Notes: generated from the letters alone by a model not told the origin. A DNA stretch of 64,000 bases from Manihot esculenta (GCF_001659605.2 NC_035170.2:21405190-21469189), one strand, 5' to 3'; shown: positions 34,409 through 46,743, numbered from the stretch's first letter. Numbers and translations: made by a program.

Positions 34409-36808
34409 TGTAACAGCCCGGAAACCGATACCCCTCTGTAACGGCCCGAACCGCCACCGGCGCTAGGATCCAGATCGGCTTAAGGCCGCCGGGACCCGTA
34501 GCAAGCCAACATACATACTATTACCTGGTAAAATCCCATGCATGATCAAAACTTTAACGTAAAAACTTAAACATAAAACCTGAAATCTGAACATACACCA
34601 AGCTTGATCCGTATGCTACAACATAACTGTGAACATAAACTTTCCCATGCTAGAGCCCTCATCAAATGCTCTAGCTGGGTCAACATTACATACATCAAGC
34701 CTGGTTCTCATCTCAACATACAAACATTACATAACCATGCATCAACAGGGATTAACCAATCTATAGGGCCAAGCACACTCTAATCCATAAACATTAACTC
34801 TACTATCAGTTACATACATAATCTCAATTTACATGAATTTATAATACATGTCCACTCTAACATACTAAACATAAACATAATCTAAGCTATTACAACATGC
34901 ATATCTGAACCTTGACTTTACCCTGCAGCCTCTGGACTCTGACTTAAACCTGCAACACTGGGGTTAGGGGAGAGGGGTGAGCTAAAAAGCCCAGTGAGTA
35001 GAAACAGGAAAAACCATTCATTAATTACATGCTTTCATGAAATGCGTCATATCACAAGTAAATCACATAACTTTCTCTGGTCCGTCTCGGGGTTCATGCA
35101 GATAACTATTCCCCACGGAGTGTTTTCTGAGAGTACTCTTGAATTGCTAGCATCTTTACTCTCAAGGATCGGACATGACCCCAAAAATCCCTCTGTCGGT
35201 GCCCGGCTCCCCAAAGAAGCTCACAGGACTAACATAGACATAACATGGTGTCTGGTCCATAGAGAGCTCACATGGACTTTCCTACAGGTACTCGTCCGGC
35301 TCTCAAAGGACATAGACAAGACTCAATGACAGATATGGGCTATTGGAGTCGCCTTGGTCCAAACCTACCTCAGCATCAACATGAAATAATGCAATGCAAC
35401 ATATTCGTGAACTAGTGCAATCAACCTACTATACATAATCATGATGCATGCTCATGCTTTAGGCATTAGAATTTCTTAAAATAAAACATTAAGTTTAATT
35501 CTACTCACCTCCTAGCAGACGCTGACTGACTCTGCAACTGCTAACACTGATGGCCTCCTCGGTCTCTCGGGCCCGATCCTACACAGGTGGACTCGAATGA
35601 GGTGCCAAACACATTCTAACAACTCATAAGCATACCCCCTAAAACCCCTCTAAACATCACTTAAACATGCATGGAAAACACCCAAGAAACGGCTGGACAG
35701 GGCACTTTCGGCGGCACCTTCGGCGGCACCTTCGGCGGCCGAAAGTCCCTTCCAGAGACGAAACTCGGGCAGGTTCGGCGGCAGGTTCGGCGGCCGAAAC
35801 CCTTGGACAGATCCGAAAGTCCCTCCTTCGGGGGCACATTCGGCAGCCTAAAGACTGCCTCCCATGCAGGTTCGGCGGCCGAAACTCCTTTCGGCGGCCG
35901 AACCTGGTCCCCTCTGGACGACAGGTCCGATTCTGCCAAGCCAAAAACCAAACTCAAAACACCCCAAATCCTCACATACTCTCTCCCAAGCATGCATACT
36001 CACTCCCACAAGCAAAGAGAGCAAAGAAACTAACTTAAACTCCTCAACACATCATCACATAACATACATTGGGCATAAAACCCACAAAAGCCTAAACATG
36101 CATATCTACCCAAACTTAACCATCAAACTCTATAAAACTTACTTAAAACTTCATTAAACATAAGGAAAAGCAAGGATCTACACTAACCTCTTGGAGATCG
36201 AGGGTTGGTGTGACCCGAACCTTGGAGATGTTGGAGAATCCAAGCTCCAAAAGCTCCAAGCTCCCAAAACTCCTTTTAAGCTTTAAATCTTCAAACACAA
36301 GGGTAGAAATCATGAAAAACTTGAGAGATGGGTAGAGAAAACACGAAAACGACCAAAGGAAGGCATAAACTCACCTGAGCTCGAGAATGGGGAGAAAACT
36401 CACCCATTTCCGATCTGAGGGCCTTTTATAGGTGGCCTGGTCGAAGACCTTCGGCGGCCTAACGTGCCCCCTATACTCATGCAAGTTCGGCGGCCGAACC
36501 TCACTTTCGGCGGCCGAACCTTGGCTCGTTCAAACAAGACTTTCGGAGGCCAAAGGCGCTCCCGAAGCCTTCACATGTTCGGCGGCCGAACTTCACTTTC
36601 GGCGGCCGAACCTGGCAAACGCCTCCTTGGTCTTTTCTTTTCAAAACTCAATTCATTTTCAATTTAAAAACATGAAATCAGTAGAAAACATTTTTGAAAC
36701 ACATTTTACCCCTCTAGAAGCCTCTGGCATCTTCAGAAATTCTAGATTCCAACGGAGATTCCGCCGGAAGGTAGAAATCCCGATGCCGGATTCTAGCCGG
36801 GTATTACA
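34409..36808 (-). repeat. 5' LTR of element H (right side)
   Basis: 2400 bp. The TATA box is TATAAAAG on the minus strand at 36423-36430, with dyad clusters on both sides of it. One extra 12-bp unit relative to the other LTR lies at about 35712-35735. Confidence 0.95.
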
Positions 36809-36813
36809 GTGGC

Positions 36814-36905
36814 AACCTCCTGAATGTGTAGAAAGCAACTTCCCCTTTGATAGGCCCAAGCACACAAAAGACAAAATCAAGAAGAATGCACAACATGATG
36901 TTTAG
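36814..36905 (+). pseudogene. C-terminal end of element C's open frame (part 3)
   Basis: With H removed, the frame runs on through PPECVESNFPFDRPKHTK and stops at TAG 36903-36905. It is short, and no RT follows, so the pol deletion of C lies here. Confidence 0.7.
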
Positions 36906-37986
36906 GAGGAACCATATCTGAAACCATACTACGAAGGATTCGCAGTGCAAGTGGTGGAAGAAATTCCACTACATCTGTTCGTCTCTCAGTCTGCCTAGTT
37001 GATCGCACCATGCACACCACCCCAAGGGAGTATTCAGTTTCCTTTGATCTTTCATATTTCCTATACATTGAGGACAATGCATGATTTAGGTGTGGGGGTG
37101 CATATTTTTGAACTTTTATTTTTAGTCATTTTTGCTTTCAATTTTAATTTGAATAGCCACAGTTTGAAATTTTTTTTTTCATTTTTGTTATCTTTGCTTT
37201 CATTGCACACACATTTAGCCATAGTTTTTTTTCTTTTTTTGTGTTTTGGTTTGCTTTACTTAAACTCATAGGCTATGTTGGATGAGTTTTCTTTCCATGA
37301 CCCCGTTGATGTGATGACTCTTTAAACTTATGTTGAATCAATTGCAGTAAGTTGTATTCATGTTTGGGAATTGCCTTTTTAATTAAATCTTTGAGCTTTC
37401 CATGGTGAAAAATATATATTACTCATTAGAGAGAATGAATTGAAAGATGTGTGAATGAACTTAACATGACTTGTTTTAGCAATTGGTGATGGTTTGCCCA
37501 AATCCATTGAGATAGAAAATTCGGCAAAGGCTTAGATTTCATGAGCACAAATTGAGAACTGTTCCAATGGTTGAAAGATTATGAATAGAGCTAGTAGCCA
37601 CTTGGACAGGTGACCAACTGAAAATATATACTTTCACATCATAAGGCTGGTGACTTTTTCAAGCAAGATTAAAGTGCAAAAGGCCGAATATAGTACTTCA
37701 AGTTAAGGGCAAATCACTCTGAAAGCTAGAAAGAGTCTTAATTGAACAAATAATATGTGCATATGTAATCTCTCTCTTGAATAAAACAAATACTAGCCAT
37801 GGTAGGTGAAGGGAGATAAGGAAAGAAGGTGAGTAACCTTGATGCATACATTCTTCACTGCAATGATTCAAAGTAAGTATCTGGAGTAAGAGCTTAAGGG
37901 GAAATAAAGGATCAAGTAGCAAAGAGAGCTTGTTTGACTATGTTTATTTGCTTGAGGACAAGCAAAAGGCTAGGAGTGGGGGTATT
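36906..37986 (+). other. 3' untranslated region and polypurine tract of element C
   Basis: About 1.1 kb without a gene. It contains CATTGAGGACAATGCATGA and GTGTGGGGGTG (about 37065-37100), familiar from Athila 3' regions. At the end lies a hairpin with arms GCTTG and CAAGC and loop AGGA (37950-37963), and a G-rich tract CTAGGAGTGGGGG (37970-37982) just before the LTR. Confidence 0.65.
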
Positions 37987-39152
37987 TGATAGAGCATAAT
38001 TTAGACCATTTTATCATGATGATATTGATGTTCATTTACACTTTTTCTGCCTAATTTTGTGATTTTAATCTTATTTTGCAGAAAATGGTGTAAAGAGACA
38101 ATTTGGTGAAAATACCCCTAAAACTGCCTAAAATGGAGCAAAGGAGAACAAGCATGCCAAGTGCAATTTGAAAGGAGCCAAATAAGGAAAGTAATTTAAA
38201 ATTCAAATTTCAAATCCTTAAGAGAATTCAAAATTCAAAATCAAGCTTTAGCACATTAAGGAAAGTGCTAAATAAGGAAAGTGGCAAATAAGAAAAGTGC
38301 AGTTAACAGAGCAGTTTGAAATTCAAGACCTTCAAGAATCCTTTTCCTTATTGAAGAAACCAAATCTTTAGAAGATGCACATTCAAATTTGAAATTCAAA
38401 TTCTGCTTGTCAAAGAAGCCAAAGAAGTCACACATGCCACCTCAAGTCTTGCACATTCAAAATTCAAAAGAGAGGCTCCACCTCTTTAATGCAATAGGCG
38501 GCAAGATGGATATGGGCAGCACTTGGGCAGCAAGACTTCAACTTGGGCAGCAAGGAAGACCTAGGGCAGTACCTTAACTCTATAAATTCATCATTTGAAG
38601 GACCAGCAGCCTCTCTTCCGCACGTCTTCTCCCATTCGGCTTCATGGTTCGGCCGGCGCACCAAGTCCCCTTCTCCACCATTCGGTTCTTCATCTTCTTT
38701 CTTTCTTTTAATTTTTTGGTTTTGGTTCAGCCATGAGTGGCTGAAACCTTTTATTCTAGTTGAAAATTAGGTGAAACTTTTATTGTTTTATGGATTGCGA
38801 GATCTGAACGTACATTGTTTGTCTTTGGTTTATTCAATATTTATGCAATTTCATGTTTGATTCCATTATTGCTTTGTTATTATGATCAATATGGCCACTT
38901 GATTCTTGATTGCAAGGTAATATATTGTTAGTTTGAATAATTTTGAGTCTGTAATTACTTGGATTGTTCAAACACAAGAATACTTGGTGTAAAAACTAAG
39001 AAAGTTGCATAATCTAGCAATATCACCATGCGTTTGGATAGCTAGAATTAGGTCTCTCCATCTCTTAATGCAATTGACAGTTGTTTTGATGCCTAAGGCC
39101 CAAGGACGTTCCTTAGCAATTTGTTGATTAATAATTAATTAGAGGACGTTCC
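37987..39152 (+). repeat. 3' LTR of element C, first part
   Basis: Begins TGATAGAGCATAATTTAGACC and follows the 5' LTR until element D interrupts it after GTTCC. Confidence 0.95.
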
Positions 39153-41356
39153 TGTAACGACCCGGAAATCCGACCCGTTACCGGCGCTAGGATCCAGATC
39201 GGCTTAAGGCCGCCGGGACCCGTAGCAAGCCTACATACCTCCTGTAAACCTGTGGAATCCCATACATAACAACATATACATGATCTGTAAAAATTTTTCT
39301 TTTCTCTTATCCAAGCAAAACCTGTGCATGCACAAAATCATACATAAACCCCACACTGGAGTCCTCATCAAATACTCCAATGGGGTATCATCATCATACA
39401 TATCAGCTTGGGTAATCATGGTCATTAACATCATTACTCATAAAACACTCTGTACATAATGGGGATTCACACACCTCTAGGTCAAGCACTACTATGATCC
39501 TCAATACATCATCAAATCATTCATTATATTACATGGTCATAAATACTCGTTACATCATGTTCATGTCCACTACTATCTATTACAACATACATGACTTAAC
39601 TTCACTCTAGCCGACTTCCCGATCTATCCTGTACCTGCAACTCTGGGGATAAAGGGAGTGGGGTGAGCTACTAGAGCCCAGTGAGCAGAATAATAAAACA
39701 TCAATTTAAATCATGCTTTCATGTATGCGCCATAACACAAACATTTCACAACAAGGATGAACTTGTCACCATTTAGCCCCTATCTTTCTTACTTATACAT
39801 GCCGGGGGCGTAGAGCCGTAGCAGGCACACCCGGACTACCATAATCAATCATAGTGCCAGGGGCGTAGAGCCGTAGCAGGCACACCTGGACTCACATAGG
39901 CTATCATGACATAAAAGGGCTAATGGATCATTCAACATTCATCCACATCAACAACAAGGTATGCAATGCAACATATTCGTGAATTCTAATGCAATCAACC
40001 TGATATATCTCATGGCATTCATGATGCGTGAATCATGCTAAAACATTTCATTAATTTGCTTTAAAACTTAAAGTTTATTCCACTCACCTCTGGCTAGCTC
40101 TGAAGAGACTCTGAAGCAGCTGGCTCACTGCTGGGGGTCTCGGTTCCTCAGGTCCGAACCTACACAGGTGGACTCAAATGAGGGACCAAACATACCTGAA
40201 TATGACTCTAAAATACTCCCCAAAAACCCCCTAAAACATCCTGAAAACATCACATGAAAACATGCAAGAAATGGCTGAACAGGGCACTTTCGGCGGCAGG
40301 TTCGGCGGCCGAAAGTCCCACTGCAGCCGAAAGTCATGCAGGTTCGGCGGCACTTTCGGCGGCCGAACCTCCCAGACAGAGACGAAACTTGAGTTTCGGG
40401 GGCAGGCTTCGGCAGCCGAAACTGCCTCCACAAGGGGGTTCGGCGGCCGAAAGTCACTTCGGCGGCCGAACCTGAGTTTCTGCCAAAGGGCAGAAACTTG
40501 GTTCCCTTGTGTCCACAGCCTCCAAAACGCCTCAAAACATGCATAAACTTGTTTCTACACATGCATACACATCATACATCACACCTAGGGGTCTCAAACT
40601 ATAATATACCCCAACTACAACACTTCAAACAACACATTCCCAACATACATTGTTCAAATCACAACATAAACCTAACAACAAGCCTAAACATGCATTCTAC
40701 CCCATCAACTTGCATAAAACTTTCATAAAACATAAAAGAAGCATAGATCGAGGCTTACCTCTTGAAGATCGAGAGGAAGAACGACCCTAGCTCGGAAAAA
40801 TGGAGGGATTTAGCTCCAAGACTTCCAAGCTCCAAAACTTGTTTCAAAAGCTTAAATCTTCAAAACCAAGGGAAAACAAGTGAAAACCTTAAAAGATTTA
40901 GAGGAAGAACATCAAAAATGGGTGAGGGGCGGCGGAAAGCTCACCTTGGCCGAAAATGGGGAAAAACTCGCCCGTTTTCGGCAAAGGGACCCTTTTATAG
41001 TGGCTGGCCAGACCACGTTCGGGGGCCGAATGTGCCTCCGCATGCATGCAAGGTTCGGCGGCCGAACATGAGGTTCGGCGGCCGAACCTGGACTTCCCTC
41101 GCTCATGCTTTCGGGGGCCTAACGTGCCTCCAAAACACATGCATGTTCGGCGGCCGAACTTGACTTTCGGCGGCCGAACCTGGGTTTTCCTCCAAAGACT
41201 TTTCATGTAAAAATTCATTTAATTTCTTACTTAAAAACATGAAATACATGAAAACATTTCATAAAATCATAGTTTTTACCCTTCTAGAGGTTTCCGACAT
41301 CCGAGGTCCCACCGGACGGTAGGGATTCCGATACCGGAGTCTAGCCGGGTATTACA
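39153..41356 (-). repeat. 3' LTR of element D (left side)
   Basis: 2204 bp with plus-strand ends TGTAACGACCCGG and GGGTATTACA. It contains the two covarying hairpin repeats at about 39799-39895. Confidence 0.95.
39799..39895. repeat. Two hairpin repeats with compensatory change
   Basis: Two ~36-bp copies share the loop GGCGTAGAGCCGTAGCAGG. Their stems are CCGGG/CCCGG in one copy and CCAGG/CCTGG in the other, so both arms changed together. The same pair occurs in D's other LTR (about 47390-47486). Confidence 0.75.
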
Positions 41357-41393
41357 TTCTTCCCCCCTTAAGAACATTCGTCCCCGAATGTTC
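41357..41393 (-). other. Polypurine tract and hairpin of element D
   Basis: The minus-strand tract TTAAGGGGGGAAGAA abuts the LTR; the perfect 9-bp-arm hairpin with GGGA loop is at 41372-41393. Confidence 0.85.
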
Positions 41394-41487
41394 CTCAACT
41401 AACATACAAAGCATGGCATCAATTATAACATACAACATAACATACAATATATCATACATGCAACACATAGAACAACTAACACTCACC

Positions 41488-44400
41488 TCAAAACAGATGG
41501 GGGTATTGCTGGAGCATGGACTCCCGTGTCTCCCAGGTGCATTCTTCAATATTGTGGTGGTTCCAAAGGACTTTCACCATCGGGATTTCCTTGTTCCTCA
41601 GCTTTCTGATCTGAGTGTCAAGGATCCGCACTGGCTGCTCTACATAGGTGAGATCCTCTTGGATCTCTACATCAGGCTCACTAAGAACCTTTCCAGGATC
41701 CGACACGTACTTCCGTAATAGAGAAACATGGAAAACCGGATGGATTCTCTCCATCGAAGCAGGCAAGTCTAGCTTGTACGACACATTACCGACCCTCTGA
41801 AGCACCTCAAAAGGACCGATGTACCGTGGAGCTAACTTACCCTTCTTCCCGAACCGAACCACTCCTTTCATAGGAGACACCTTGAGCAAAACCAAATCCC
41901 CCTCCTGAAACTCTAGCTGTCTTCTGCGGATATCTGCATAACTCTTCTGCCGACTAGCAGCAGTCTTGATCCTCTCTCTGATTATGGGTACCACCCTGCT
42001 GGTAAGCTCTACTAACTCCGGACCCGCAAGAGTCCTCTCTCCTACCTCCTCCCAGCAGATTGGTGATCTGCACTTCCTCCCGTACAAAGCTTCATATGGA
42101 GCCATCCCTATGCTAGCATGATAGCTGTTATTGTAGGCAAACTCCACCAAAGGTAGATGCTGCCTCCAAGAACCGCCAAAATCTAGCACACACATTCTGA
42201 GCATATCCTCTATTGTCTGGATGGTCCTCTCTGACTGTCCGTCCGTCTGTGGGTGGAATGCAGTACTAAAGTCTAATCTGGTACCCATAGCGTTCTGCAG
42301 ACTCCGCCAAAACCTGGAGGTGAACTGGGGCCCTCTATCTGACACTATAGATACCGGGACCCCATGCAGTCTGACAATCTCATCTACATACACTTGCGCC
42401 AACTTATCCACAGAGTAGCCACTCCTGACAGGGATGAAGTGAGCAGATTTGGTGAGTCTGTCCACAATCACCCATATGGAGTCTAATCTGTTGGACGTCG
42501 CTGGTAACCCCACTACAAAGTCCATAGCTATGTTCTCCCATTTCCATTCTGGAATCGGCAGTGGGTTCAACATTCCAGCCGGCTTCTGATGCTCTAGTTT
42601 CACCCTCTGACACACATCGCAGGCTGACACGAACAGTGCCACGTCCTTCTTCATAGCTGGCCACCAATACACTCTCTTCAGATCCTGATACATCTTGGTG
42701 GCTCCAGGGTGAACACTATACCTGGTATTATGGGCTTCCCCCATAATATCTCCCTTCAGACCAATGTCATCTGGCACACATAATCTGTTCCCGTAGCGGA
42801 GGATCCCCTTATCATCAAATCTGAACTCATTACTCTGGCCTGACTGAACCGTTCTGGCTATCCTGACCAACTCTGGGTCCTCATGTTGTTTCTGAGCTAC
42901 CTGCTCCAGAAACACGGGTGTCACTCTCATCTGAGCCACTAAGGCACCTGTGCCAGACAACTCCAACTGTAATCCCTCACTCATAAGTCTGTGGAACTCC
43001 TTCACCACCGGCCTCCTCTCTGCTGAAATGTGGGATAGACTGCCGAGTGATTTCCGGCTTAAGGCGTCTGCCACAACATTCGCCTTACCCGGATGGTACT
43101 GAATCTTGCAATCATAGTCACTCAACAGCTCTACCCATCTCCTCTGCCTCATGTTCAGTTCTCTCTGACTCAGGATGTACTGCAGGCTCTTATGATCTGT
43201 GAAGATCTCACACTTTACCCCATAAAGGTAATGCCTCCACATCTTGAGTGCAAAGATCACTGCTGCCATCTCTAGGTCATGTGTGGGGTAATTCAGCTCA
43301 TGCTTCTTCAGCTGTCTAGAAGCATAAGCGATCACCCTCTCATTTTGCATTAGCACACAACCCAGTCCCACTCGGGACGCATCACAATATACTGAGAAGT
43401 CATCATCACTTTTTGGCAGAGCTAACACCGGTGCTGAAGTCAACCTCCTCTTAAGCTCCTCAAAGCTTTCCTCACACTGATCGGTCCATATGAACTTCTG
43501 ATTCTTCTTTGTCAATTTGGTCATAGGAGCAGCAATCTTTGAGAAGTCCTGAACGAACCTCCTGTAGTAACCTGCTAAACCCAGAAAACTCCTGATCTCG
43601 GTCGCTGTGGTGGGTCTAGGCCAGTTAGCTACAGCCTCTACCTTCTTGGGGTCTACTTCAATACCCTGATCTGACACAATGTGCCCCAAGAATGATATGC
43701 TCCTAAGCCAAAACTCACACTTGGAGAACTTGGCATACAAGCCATGCTCTCTCAAGGTCTGCAAAACTGTCCTCAGGTGATGGGCATGCTCCTCTGCATT
43801 TCTGGAATACACTAAGATATCATCTATGAAGACAATAACGAAGTGATCCAGATACTGACTGAATACTCTGTTCATGAGGTCCATGAATGCTGCAGGGGCG
43901 TTGGTCAACCCAAACGGCATCACAAGGAACTCATAGTGCCCATACCTGGTCCTGAAAGCTGTCTTCGGTACATCTTCATTCCTTATCCTCAACTGATGGT
44001 ACCCTGATCTCAGATCTATTTTGGAGAAACAACCTGCTCCTGCTAGCTGGTCGAATAGATCGTCGATCCTCGGAAAAGGGTACTTGTTCTTGGTAGTGAC
44101 CTTGTTCAACTGTCTGTAGTCGATACAAAGTCTGAGGGATCCATCCTTCTTCCTCACAAACAAAACCGGAGCACCCCAAGGTGAAGTACTCGGTCGGATG
44201 AAACCCTTATCTACCAGCTCTTGCAACTGTTCCTTCAGTTCTTTCAATTCAGCTGGTGCCATCCTGTAGGGAGGGATAGAGATCGGTCTGGTACCAGGCA
44301 TTAACTCAATCTCGAACTCTATCTCCCTAGCAGGTGGTAACCCTGGCAGTTCGTCTGGGAAAACATCTAAGAACTCACTCACCACAGGCACTGAGGCGGG

Positions 44401-45114
44401 CACTCTGACATGACTATTTAACTCCCTCACATGAGCTAGAAACCCCTGACATCCCCTCCTAAGCAACCTACGAGCCTGAAGAGCTGAGATCAGACCTCTA
44501 GGTGTACCCCTCTTGTCTCCTCTGAAGACGACCTCTGACCCATCCTGATCTCTGAATCTGACTACCTTGTCTCTACAGTCCAAGGTAGCACCATGGGTCG
44601 ATAACCAATCCATCCCTAGAATGACGTCAAAATCTGTCAAGTCTAGGACCACGAGGTCGGCGGAAAGGCATCTTCCCTCTATGAAAACTGGACTACATTG
44701 GCAGACTGCCTCTGCCACTGATGGGTCACACTTGGGTCCACTGACCCATAGGGGACACTCTAACCCAGAGACCATCAATCCTACCCTCTCCACGACTCTC
44801 GGAGCAACAAAAGAATGAGATGCACCCGGGTCCATTAAGGCATACACATCAGAACAACCAATGATGAGATTACCTGCCACCACGGTGTTGGATGTGTTGG
44901 CCTCCTGCTGAGTCATAGTGAAGATCCGTGCCGGAGCTGATGGACCTTCACCTCTGTATCCTGCTGATGAAGAGGCTGACCCTCTCCCTCTGCCTCTGCC
45001 ACTGGCCTGTGTTGCGGCTGGAGCTACTGGCTGCACCACACTGCCGGAGGCTGTCTGCTGAGACGGTGCTGCAAAGGCTGCTCTAGGACAGTCTCGAGCC
45101 AAATGACCCGTCTG
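41488..45114 (-). CDS. pol: Pol polyprotein of element D
   Basis: It runs on in gag's frame after the TGA at 45115-45117; the first Met is at 45102 and residues are counted from it (1204 aa). Order: end of the zinc knuckle (GHLARDC), a Gly/Arg linker, protease with DPGASHSF at D91 (family norm is DSG or DTG), RT with FIDD at 425-428, RNase H with D574 and D636, integrase with D861, D922 and E958 (the D,D35E spacing is exact), and a chromodomain with [15 protein letters not shown] near the end. It would mature into the enzymes that copy the RNA and insert the DNA. All RT and integrase catalytic residues I can check are intact. Translation would need readthrough of the TGA or internal initiation. 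Confidence 0.93.
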   Translation of the reverse strand, partial: QTGHLARDCPRAAFAAPSQQTASGSVVQPVAPAATQASGRGRGRGSASSSAGYRGEGPSAPARIFTMTQQEANTSNTVVAGNLIIGCSDVYALMDPGASHSFVAPRVVERVGLMVSGLECPLWVSGPKCDPSVAEAVCQCSPVFIEGRCLSADLVVLDLTDFDVILGMDWLSTHGATLDCRDKVVRFRDQDGSEVVFRGDKRGTPRGLISALQARRLLRRGCQGFLAHVRELNSHVRVPASVPVVSEFLDVFPDELPGLPPAREIEFEIELMPGTRPISIPPYRMAPAELKELKEQLQELVDKGFIRPSTSPWGAPVLFVRKKDGSLRLCIDYRQLNKVTTKNKYPFPRIDDLFDQLAGAGCFSKIDLRSGYHQLRIRNEDVPKTAFRTRYGHYEFLVMPFGLTNAPAAFMDLMNRVFSQYLDHFVIVFIDDILVYSRNAEEHAHHLRTVLQTLREHGLYAKFSKCEFWLRSISFLGHIVSDQGIEVDPKKVEAVANWPRPTTATEIRSFLGLAGYYRRFVQDFSKIAAPMTKLTKKNQKFIWTDQCEESFEELKRRLTSAPVLALPKSDDDFSVYCDASRVGLGCVLMQNERVIAYASRQLKKHELNYPTHDLEMAAVIFALKMWRHYLYGVKCEIFTDHKSLQYILSQRELNMRQRRWVELLSDYDCKIQYHPGKANVVADALSRKSLGSLSHISAERRPVVKEFHRLMSEGLQLELSGTGALVAQMRVTPVFLEQVAQKQHEDPELVRIARTVQSGQSNEFRFDDKGILRYGNRLCVPDDIGLKGDIMGEAHNTRYSVHPGATKMYQDLKRVYWWPAMKKDVALFVSACDVCQRVKLEHQKPAGMLNPLPIPEWKWENIAMDFVVGLPATSNRLDSIWVIVDRLTKSAHFIPVRSGYSVDKLAQVYVDEIVRLHGVPVSIVSDRGPQFTSRFWRSLQNAMGTRLDFSTAFHPQTDGQSERTIQTIEDMLRMCVLDFGGSWRQHLPLVEFAYNNSYHASIGMAPYEALYGRKCRSPICWEEVGERTLAGPELVELTSRVVPIIRERIKTAASRQKSYADIRRRQLEFQEGDLVLLKVSPMKGVVRFGKKGKLAPRYIGPFEVLQRVGNVSYKLDLPASMERIHPVFHVSLLRKYVSDPGKVLSEPDVEIQEDLTYVEQPVRILDTQIRKLRNKEIPMVKVLWNHHNIEECTWETRESMLQQYPHLF

Positions 45115-46473
45115 TCAGCACCTGAAACATGTGTTTGTCCCTGCCAGACATACTCCCTTGTGTGGTCTCCCACATCTCATACATGCTGTAACCTCTGCGC
45201 CAGAGCTTGAGCCACTGCCTAAACCCAGACCTGACTTGATCTTGTTCCAGAACTTATTCTTCTTAGATTTTCTGTGGCCTCTGTCCCACTTCTTACTGCC
45301 TGCCATTGCTGCACTCAGAGAAGAAGAGTCTAACCTTTCCCCACCTGGGGTCTTGGAACCAGAAGACCGTGCCACTGACTGTTTTACCTTCCCTTCAACG
45401 ATGGCACAAGCCTCCATTCTCCTAGCCATATCCACTATGGCATGGAAACTCTCCCTCTCTGCTGACTGTATCAAAGAGGAATACCTGGAGTGCAGCCTCA
45501 TAATATATCTACTTGACTTCTTTTGATCTGTGTCCAAATTCTGCCCAGCATATGGCAACAACTCCAGGAACCTGTCTGTGTACTCCTCCACACTCATCTG
45601 ATCAGTCTGCCTCAACTGATCGAATTCTATTATCTTCTGCTCTCTGGAGCTCTCAGGGAAAGCCCATCCTGCAAACTCATTTGCGAACTCCTCCCAGGAC
45701 ATACTGTCCGCTCTCGGGTTCACATAGTTCTTAAACCAACCACGTGCCTTCTTGCACTCCAGTGTGAACCCAGCCATCTGAATGGCTCTACTGTCATCAG
45801 CCCCTATCTCATCTGTAATAGTCTTGACCCTGTTCAGATACTCAAATGGGTCATCACCTGCTCTGTACTGAGGAGCACCCAACTTCATGTAATCGGTCAT
45901 CTTGACCTTGCTCCCTCCAGATGAGGTAGGTTTGGGTACTTGTGTTTCCGGGACAGTAGGTACTGGTGGTGGTGGAGGTGCAACATCCCCTGGGGTAGGG
46001 TTTGCTGTACCGGTATAGGGAGGTGGAGGTGGGTACATGGGGTACTGAGAGTATGGTGGGTAGTAAGGTGGGTATGGCATATGTGGAGGATAAGGGCTAA
46101 AACTGGGGTTATCCGATGTACCTCCCATCGAATACCCTGGATGGTGTGAATAGGGTGGGTAGTGATGTGGCTGGACATAACTCGAGGCCTGAGTGCCTCC
46201 TTCTGATTCTCCCATACCCTCTTCCGGCATACTCATACCAAGATTGCCATCCCTCCTCTGATCTACCTCCATATCCTCAGACATTCCTCCTTGCACTGTT
46301 CCCCTTACTGATCTGCTTCTACCCAGATCCAAAGACCTTCTTGGGTCTCTAGCCACTCTGTCTCTATTGGACCTACTGGACATTGCCCTAGGCAAAGCTG
46401 AAGGACGGGCATCAGCGCCGTCGTCCTGAGGTGGCACTCCAGTCAATCGTGCAGATCGACGAGTTCCTCTCAT
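45115..46473 (-). CDS. gag: Gag protein of element D
   Basis: The start is ATG 46473-46471 (MRGTRRSARLTGVPPQ), conserved in A, F and G; upstream Met codons in the same frame are not conserved. The protein has about 452 residues: an Arg-rich N-terminus, an acidic part, a long Pro/Tyr-rich segment (about 45960-46190) with PPPPPY, a capsid domain (KMTDYMKLGAPQYRAGDDP onward, about 45900-45430), a basic linker and zinc knuckles CMRCGRPHKGVC and CFRC. It ends at TGA 45117-45115 exactly where the second knuckle should have Gly (GGA in relatives). Gag packages the RNA in cytoplasmic particles. The stop removes the last half of the second knuckle unless read through. Confidence 0.9.
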   Translation of the reverse strand: MRGTRRSARLTGVPPQDDGADARPSALPRAMSSRSNRDRVARDPRRSLDLGRSRSVRGTVQGGMSEDMEVDQRRDGNLGMSMPEEGMGESEGGTQASSYVQPHHYPPYSHHPGYSMGGTSDNPSFSPYPPHMPYPPYYPPYSQYPMYPPPPPYTGTANPTPGDVAPPPPPVPTVPETQVPKPTSSGGSKVKMTDYMKLGAPQYRAGDDPFEYLNRVKTITDEIGADDSRAIQMAGFTLECKKARGWFKNYVNPRADSMSWEEFANEFAGWAFPESSREQKIIEFDQLRQTDQMSVEEYTDRFLELLPYAGQNLDTDQKKSSRYIMRLHSRYSSLIQSAERESFHAIVDMARRMEACAIVEGKVKQSVARSSGSKTPGGERLDSSSLSAAMAGSKKWDRGHRKSKKNKFWNKIKSGLGLGSGSSSGAEVTACMRCGRPHKGVCLAGTNTCFRC

Positions 46474-46726
46474 TCTATCTTCTGAAAAACAGCACATAAC
46501 ATAAGCAATCATTAGCATCATATGGTTCATGTGGAAACACATGAACCCTCACCACATACATAGCATCACATCATAGCATTTATGCACATGCATATCATCA
46601 TGGCATATCATATCATCATATAGACAGGACTCTACATCCTATCCTAGTGGACATGATTTTCCTAGTGTGCTTGACCTTCTAGAACATCTATGAGCCCGAC
46701 ACTCTAGGTCCGACCATATGAACCTA

Positions 46727-46740
46727 GGGCTCTGATACCA
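46727..46740 (-). other. Primer binding site of element D
   Basis: Minus-strand TGGTATCAGAGCCC, three bases from the 5' LTR. Confidence 0.9.
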
Positions 46741-46743
46741 CTC

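Larger units (their letters stand above)
29803..36808 (-). mobile_element. Element H: young non-autonomous Tekay-family derivative
   Basis: 7006 bp on the minus strand: LTRs 34409-36808 (5') and 29803-32190 (3'), internal region 2.2 kb. The LTRs differ, as far as I could read, by one substitution (30654 C, 35260 T) and one 12-bp unit (TTCGGCGGCACC) extra in the 5' LTR. This makes H the youngest insertion in the window. It has the same gutted plan as B and F. Confidence 0.92.
29798..36813. other. Target duplication of element H (GTGGC)
   Basis: GTGGC at 29798-29802 and 36809-36813. Confidence 0.95.

Noticed and set aside
39799..39895. CRISPR-like spaced repeats
   Set aside because: Only two or three copies per LTR, no unique spacers of constant length, and a plant retrotransposon context; they are hairpin repeats.
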